From Chromera velia (lineage: Eukaryota; Sar; Chromeraceae): a stretch of 64,000 nucleotides of DNA. Shown one piece after another: positions 59,111 through 64,000 of the stretch (its first letter is position 1; every line of letters starts with the position of its first letter). Both the position numbers and the translations under genes were made by a program. The DNA lies in assembly GCA_018398765.1 (NCBI GenBank), contig JAHBMJ010004927.1, positions 90,281-154,280 of the forward strand, in the 5' to 3' direction. The notes under the pieces were generated by a model, which was not told the origin of the DNA, did not search any database, and saw only the letters and a program-made list of their open reading frames with translations.

Positions 59111-59620
59111 ATGGGGGGCACACCTGTTGCTTCCTGTCTCCTTCCTTCTCCCTCGTCTGTCCCATCGCGAGAAGAGCGACATGCGCTCACTCAGCACGCA
59201 CATGCATGGATCTTGATGGGAATGGGCGGTGTATGTGGGCAGACTGGCTGTGGGGAGCCTCTGCAGTTAGTGGAACAATTTAGATGGATACCTGGAAGAG
59301 GGAGACGGCGAAAGATCACTTTCTTTCGCTGGAATCTTGAGATGGATCACATCTGCCCCGTCCAGGACACAGAGTATCGACTACGTCTATGCAACCTTAA
59401 CTTTCTCAAGTTGAGGCACGATGAGTGGCAGTCCTTTTTCGATGACCTGTGTTGGGAGGCGAGGCGTTGCCGCTTACGTTGTATGAGCTGCCACGAACGA
59501 CCAGGTCGTCCTCGCTATAATTTGGTCAGTTTAGTTACTAGTACTAAGACTAGGCATATGTGGGCTCCTACTAGGGAAATTGTGCCAACTCATTTGCAAC
59601 ATACGGTACATTTCTCTTAA
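59111..59620 (+). CDS. HNH-endonuclease-like zinc protein
   Basis: A single-exon frame of 169 residues from an ATG about 80 bases after a TATA-like box. It contains a CG-type pair (CGQTGCGEPL), then the core LEMDHICPVQ, then RLCNLNFLKL, and ends with RCMSCHERPGRPR. The order Cys pair, DH, Asn, CxxCH is the pattern of HNH nucleases with structural zinc. The final 30 residues are Thr/His-rich and may be noncoding. It could be a domesticated or orphan nuclease, or part of a transposable element. No Cas9-like or intein context is present. Confidence 0.45.
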   Translation: MGGTPVASCLLPSPSSVPSREERHALTQHAHAWILMGMGGVCGQTGCGEPLQLVEQFRWIPGRGRRRKITFFRWNLEMDHICPVQDTEYRLRLCNLNFLKLRHDEWQSFFDDLCWEARRCRLRCMSCHERPGRPRYNLVSLVTSTKTRHMWAPTREIVPTHLQHTVHFS

Positions 59621-60131
59621 ATCATCACCTCAATCGAGCTCCGCGGGCGTGATATGCAGTATATACCATGCAGCATGCTTTCGATATGCGCATTTTCGCT
59701 CGATTCTTTTCACATGTCAAAGCATCCGGCCATACACAAATTGACAAAAAAATAATCGCGGATCGAATTTTTGGATGCATGCATGCGTCCCTAGCCGGCC
59801 GCGGCTCCGCGAATTGCATGCAATAACTCGGAGGCCGCGCGCGACACGAGTGAACCGATACACGCACAGCAAGGATCAGCCCCACTGTATATATATATAG
59901 TTCAAAAACTGTCTAAATATCAAGTTGTGACTCGTGAGAGAGGTATATATTATAGAAGGATTAGTGGAAGGAAAGAAGCTTTAGATTCCCCTTTCGATGA
60001 AAGTGTAAGGCACAGAGACAGTACATGTGTCACTTGTCGTTGTTTTTACGTACTGATGAGGATGGGGATACCTTGGAGACACGACATCTAACTAGCAGAC
60101 TGAACTACATGTATGTACATTGTTTTCCTGT
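59621..60131. other. Intergenic, with TGCATGCA and TATA-like box
   Basis: TGCATGCA is at 59776-59783. (TA)n at 59888-59899 and tatatattatag at 59944-59955 lie 180-240 bases before the next ORF. No gene is seen. Confidence 0.4.
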
Positions 60132-60539
60132 ATGGCTGAAAGTGATGTGACCCCACCTCTCTTGGAGGGCGCCCAAGCCTTCCGAGAAGCCATAAATGGC
60201 AGAGTCGACGTGGAAGCGAAAGACGAACGGCTCTGTTTAATTTTGAGGGAGTGGCAGTGGAAGGACGGTAACCTTTTGACAGGCCCTCGAGAGCCTCCTC
60301 CTTTGGAGTCTTCTCGGGAGCTGTTCCTTCCAGCAATTTTGAGTGGACTTTACAGCTACAGTCGGTGGTCCCTTCTTCCAGAGATTCTGAACCTTCTCGA
60401 CTTCTTAGTCCCCCATCATGTTGAGGGCCTTTCTGATGGATTGCCTTCTCTCCTTTTCGTAGAGGGAGGTTGTTGGGACTCCCTTTTGGGTCTCGTCTCC
60501 AACAAACAGGTGGTGAAGACCGTTCCTTTGCTCTCATAA
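60132..60539 (+). CDS. Small hypothetical protein
   Basis: A 135-residue frame starts MAESDVTPPLLEGAQAF. It is of globular composition, with an amphipathic central part and the segment LLPEILNLLDFLVPHHVEG. The stop is TAA. It follows a TATA-like box. No family is recognised, and there is no sign of an intron. Confidence 0.45.
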   Translation: MAESDVTPPLLEGAQAFREAINGRVDVEAKDERLCLILREWQWKDGNLLTGPREPPPLESSRELFLPAILSGLYSYSRWSLLPEILNLLDFLVPHHVEGLSDGLPSLLFVEGGCWDSLLGLVSNKQVVKTVPLLS

Positions 60540-60772
60540 GTTATTAACATCTCTTCAAGACTGATGAGCTTGTGGGAAGCCTGCCGAGACCGTATTTAGG
60601 GGGCCGCACTCTAGATGCCCCCCCTGCTTTAGCTATGTCTCTTAAAATGTTATAGATAGAATATGAAGAAACCATTAAAACTAGCATATGAAGCAGATTT
60701 TTGAGCATCATGTTGGGCTAGTTAAAACTTTGTCTTTCAAATGTTAGGCTATGTTTTTATTCCCCCTAGCTC

Positions 60773-61250
60773 TGTCGCCAGGTTCTGTTAGGCTTAGGGT
60801 CTGTTAGGCGGTGTTAGGCCTGTTAGGCGGTGCCCAACAGTACAAATGGCCCAACAGCAGCCCAACATCACTTTAAAGTGCACAACAGACATTGTAGAGG
60901 ATAGAATCAAAAAGAATAAAATTAGAGCTCAATGTTGGTTCAATATGAGCTTTATACTCTTTATAAAACGTAAAAAATGGTTGTTTGAAAATGAGCCACA
61001 TTTTTTAGAGGTTAAAGGTCTTAACACCGCCTCTCACTTTCAAACAACGATTTTATATGTTCTATAAAGAGTATAAAGCTCATATTAAAGCAACATTGAG
61101 CTTTAATTTTGGTTGTCTTGATTGCATGCTTTTTAGTTGGTCTAAAAAGCTTTACAATGTCTGTTGTGCACTTTAAAGTGATGTTGGGCTACTGTTGGGC
61201 ACCGCCCAACAGGCCCAACATAGCCCAACACCCAACAAAACCTGGTGACA
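60773..61250. mobile_element. Foldback (long inverted repeat) element
   Basis: The left arm starting ccaggttctgtt (60778) matches the reverse complement of the right arm ending aaaacctgg (61245). The two arms then share gcggtgcccaacagta, cccaacatcactttaaagtg and cacaacagacattgta, so nearly the whole 478 bases folds on itself around about 61010. Weaker pairing continues outwards to about 60705 and 61310. Repeated ttgggc/gcccaa units punctuate both arms. It has no coding capacity. Confidence 0.8.
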
Positions 61251-61455
61251 TAACATCGTTGAACTTTAAGACACCACAATGTAACCCAACATCATGATTG
61301 TAGAGATATAAACTGCCCAATATGATTCAGCATGATGTGCTTTATCTGGTAGTTTCAGCCGTTTGTATATATCAATCATTTAGGTTCCTATTCAAGATGA
61401 CCGAAATTGGGGTAGAATTTATATATGAGACCAAGTGCGGCCCCTTAGAGACCGT

Positions 61456-62168
61456 ATGCCTTCCCTTTTCCGAGACTTTTCCATCGTTCTTGCCTGCAAA
61501 TTCCTCCCACCCTTTCCAATCTATGTCGAGGACAAGAAGCACAACAAAGTCGGTGACGAGGGCACTGTAAAGGTCCTCTCTCTAATAAAAGAGGCTACCA
61601 AGAGGGAGAAGGTGGATGCGATCTGCAGTAGACGGACAATTGAGTCCAAAAACGATGTCTATGTTGTCTTTTCCGACAAAAAGAAGCTGAAGGTGAAGGT
61701 AGAGCACAAGAGGGTAAAGAGGATCCACTCTGCGCGGGGTCTTCTAATGACTGCTGCCTGGAGTGGCGCTCTCAGGTTGGAGACGGAGGACTTTGTCAGG
61801 GACATCCGCAAGACCCACAGCATCAAGGTCAGTCGGTCGGTCGGTCGGTTCAGAGATCACTCACAGCTTCGACAAATTTTGTTGGCCTATCTACCTTTGA
61901 AACAATGATGTTTCCTCCGCTTAATCGGCTGCTGAAAGATATCAGAAAAGGATTTACTTGTGAGTACATCTGTGTACCTCTATATCTTTCTTTCCTTTTA
62001 CTTACCTACCCCTTGCAGCTGGACTCAACCATTCTGAAAAAGGCAGACCTCTCCCCGAAAACCATCCAGCAGGAGAAGGAGAGGGAGACCAACGTGGTTT
62101 TCAAAAGGGCAAGTTTGTTGCAACGTAGCTGTGAGTCTCGATCAGAGCAGACTGAGTATGAAGCTTAG
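61456..62168 (+). CDS. Possible two-exon ORF, unknown function
   Basis: Exon 1 runs from about 61456 to 61827 and is Lys-rich, with AICSRRTIESKNDVYVVFS. It ends at a good donor, atcaag|gtcagt. The acceptor ccttgcag at 62018 opens exon 2 in the same phase, encoding LDSTILKKADLSPKTIQQ and ending at TAG. The start is uncertain because an overlapping frame from 61398 (MTEIGVEFIY) is also open. It may belong to the 5' part of the adjacent degraded retroelement. No domain is recognised. Confidence 0.3.
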
Positions 62169-62515
62169 CAGTCAGAGTTTGTTCTATTTCTTGTTTCTCT
62201 GTTTTCGTTCTTTTTTATCTCCCCTTCCTCTTCTCTTATAGATAAAAGACGCGAGCATAATGACCGAACGGTCTTTTTCCGAATTGTTTATCCCTCTGAT
62301 CTTTCGAACGCCTTCTTCGTATACATCCATTCCAATCTTTGTTCTCCCTCTTCACTGGTTTGCTCTGTCTCCTCTCAGTACCTTGAAATGGTTTAGCTGT
62401 CGCCTAGGCTGTCGCAGCCTTCTACAGTGAGAGATGGCACTTAGATTGATTAAGCGTCATTCAGGCGTCGGGTTTCAGCTAGCAGACAGCAGCTCCATCC
62501 CAATGAGTGATACAA

Positions 62516-62600
62516 ATCTGGCGAAAAGGCAATACAGCGTTGTCCTAGACTCATGCATTGTATGATGGCCTATAGACCTATAGACCAAGTTTGGTAGAGG
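62516..62600 (+). mobile_element. 3' end of a truncated non-LTR retrotransposon (copy A)
   Basis: The 63-base stretch 62516-62578 matches 63375-63437, the 3' end of copy B, with ggcaata, agactcatgcatt and atgatggcctatagac in common (about 85-90% identical by eye). It ends with a duplicated cctataga motif in place of the GAT tail. A severely 5'-truncated copy is the simplest explanation. Confidence 0.5.
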
Positions 62601-63480
62601 CGTCAGACCGAATGTGTTCTAAACGTCTTATCTTACTGCCCAACGTTCATCTCTCCTTTTCTTTTCCTCTACTTTTCCCTCTGAGTTATCCCCTTCGTCC
62701 CCCCGTTTCGTTTCCCTCCCTCGCACTGCGATCTGGTCCTCAGGCCCTTTTTCAGCCTTGCTGTATATGTTGCTCAGTAGTTGCCCCTATGCACCTTACA
62801 GAGGGCTGGAAGACGTGGTTTGCCCTGCATGCAGGGGCGAAGCAGACGATCTGCTGCACCGACTGACTGAATGCACAGAAACAAGAGTAGATCGAGAGGC
62901 TCTGAATGCAATTGTAACCGAAATTGAAGCCAAATTAGACAGAGCCCAAGAAAGAGAGAGAAAGTGGTTGCTATCAAAAGACTCTACCCCTCTAAAACAC
63001 GCAACGCAAAGCGAATTATTTCCATAAATGAAGGTCACCCTGGCACTTAGACACTTACCTATACCGGCCCTGCGACTCTTGCGAAACATCTGTCTGCGCC
63101 CTCTATCATAAGGCCTGCAATTCGATACATGTAATGGTTACTTACCCCTCTTCCTGTCTCACTTTTTGAATATTATTTTTCCATCTCCCAAGTACATCTC
63201 CTATCCCCCCTCTCCACCGGTCTTCCTGTCTGCCTCTACTACCTGAGAGGCTCCGTTGCAGTCGTCGCATTCCTCCTACAGAAGGGAAACGACATCAGCG
63301 ATTGAGAAAGCATCTTCTAGATACAGGGTGTTTAGAGTTGCGAGAATGAAGCCGCCTCCCGTTGTATGATGCAGGTCTGGCAAAGGGGCAATAAAGCATT
63401 GTCCCAGACTCATGCATTACATGATGGCCTATAGACTGATTAATAATAATGATGATGATGATGATGATGATGATCATGAT
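62600..63480 (+). mobile_element. 5'-truncated non-LTR retrotransposon (copy B)
   Basis: The coding remnant at about 62806-63027 contains VVCPACRGEADDLLHRLTEC, a C-x2-C-x8-H-x4-C motif. This is typical of the C-terminus of LINE reverse transcriptases. It is followed by a 400-base 3' region that ends in taataataatgatgatgatg, a simple-repeat tail at about 63437-63478 typical of LINE 3' ends. No reverse-transcriptase core is present, so the copy is 5'-truncated and dead. Confidence 0.6.
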
Positions 63481-64000
63481 GGGTCTAGTGATGGGTGGAC
63501 GGGCCGATGGAGAAAGAGGCGACCATGTTTCTCAAGAAGATAGCGGCCTGACTCAATGAAAAGTGGGGCCTTAATGGGCTCAACCATATAGCAAGGTGTC
63601 TGAAAGGGTTCGGGCACAACTACAGTTACATGAGCTTCGCCCATTTCAGAGTAGCTAAGTTAAACGTGCAGATCCGGGGCATCAGAGGCGAGATGGCCTA
63701 GACAAGAGGGGACTAAGGGGAAGGAGAACTCCCTTGGAGATATGGCGAAAGAGCAGTTTGTTACACATTCATTATATATAATTCGTAAAAAAATCAATCT
63801 AAAAATCAATAAAACAAATTGCAATGTCCAAGTTATGTAGAGTATATAGAGTGTTTCTAAAAATAGACCAGATGTGCTAGAAATACTAGTAGATTCAAAA
63901 TGTGTCTCCTCCTCTAATAGGGCCTCTATTTGTATCACTGGGCCAGTGATATAATATAAACATATTATATTGTTACATATATATATATATATATATATAT
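63481..64000. other. Right-edge spacer ending in (AT)n
   Basis: No supported gene. The last bases (63975-64000) are an (AT)n tract running off the window. Confidence 0.6.

Noticed and set aside
1-64000. CRISPR arrays, prokaryotic operons or a phage
   Set aside because: There are no spaced direct repeats with unique spacers. Intron-rich genes and TATA boxes show nuclear eukaryotic DNA.

Overview
The window is nuclear DNA of a unicellular eukaryote. Genes are rich in GT-AG introns, separated by AT-rich or microsatellite-rich spacers, and several have TATA boxes upstream. There are large extracellular EGF/galactose-binding modules, a ribonuclease-inhibitor-type LRR protein, a stand-alone histidine-biosynthesis enzyme, and many copies of the palindrome TGCATGCA, the known core of an apicomplexan ApiAP2 site. 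Together these fit a photosynthetic alveolate of the chromerid type (Chromera-like). That placement is inference; no ribosomal or organellar marker is present. Two assembly gaps (15295-15307 and 41765-41800) are visible.

Layout. 1-1415 is a tetranucleotide CAGT array. 2570-6775 (-) is a three-exon MFS transporter, divergent from an intronless ATP phosphoribosyltransferase gene (7333-8226, +). 12241-14790 (+) is an LRR protein. 15240-16325 is an inverted-repeat element holding a ubiquitin-peptidase fragment. A three-exon 2-oxoglutarate/Fe(II) oxygenase (16606-18423, -) is divergent from a four-helix membrane protein (19129-20343, +). 21412-22471 is a non-autonomous hAT-like transposon with a near-perfect 8-bp target duplication. 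25226-32034 (-) is a helical, possibly globin-like, plus coiled-coil gene whose exons are all phase 0 but which carries in-frame stops in its simplest model. A TIR-bounded element sits inside one of its introns.

The dominant feature is one giant minus-strand gene, 58644 down to 35732, rebuilt here exon by exon (at least 33 exons). It has a signal peptide, nine galactose-binding (discoidin-like) domains, sixteen EGF-like domains and one extra Cys-rich module, almost all on symmetric phase 1-1 exons. These are followed by a helical juxtamembrane region, a transmembrane helix, a cytoplasmic region of about 600 residues, and a C-terminal multi-pass block spliced in phase 2. It looks like a large adhesion or receptor protein assembled by exon shuffling.

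The right end (59-64 kb) has an HNH-like ORF, a small unknown ORF, a foldback element, a low-confidence two-exon ORF, and two 5'-truncated copies of a non-LTR retrotransposon ending in a GAT tail.
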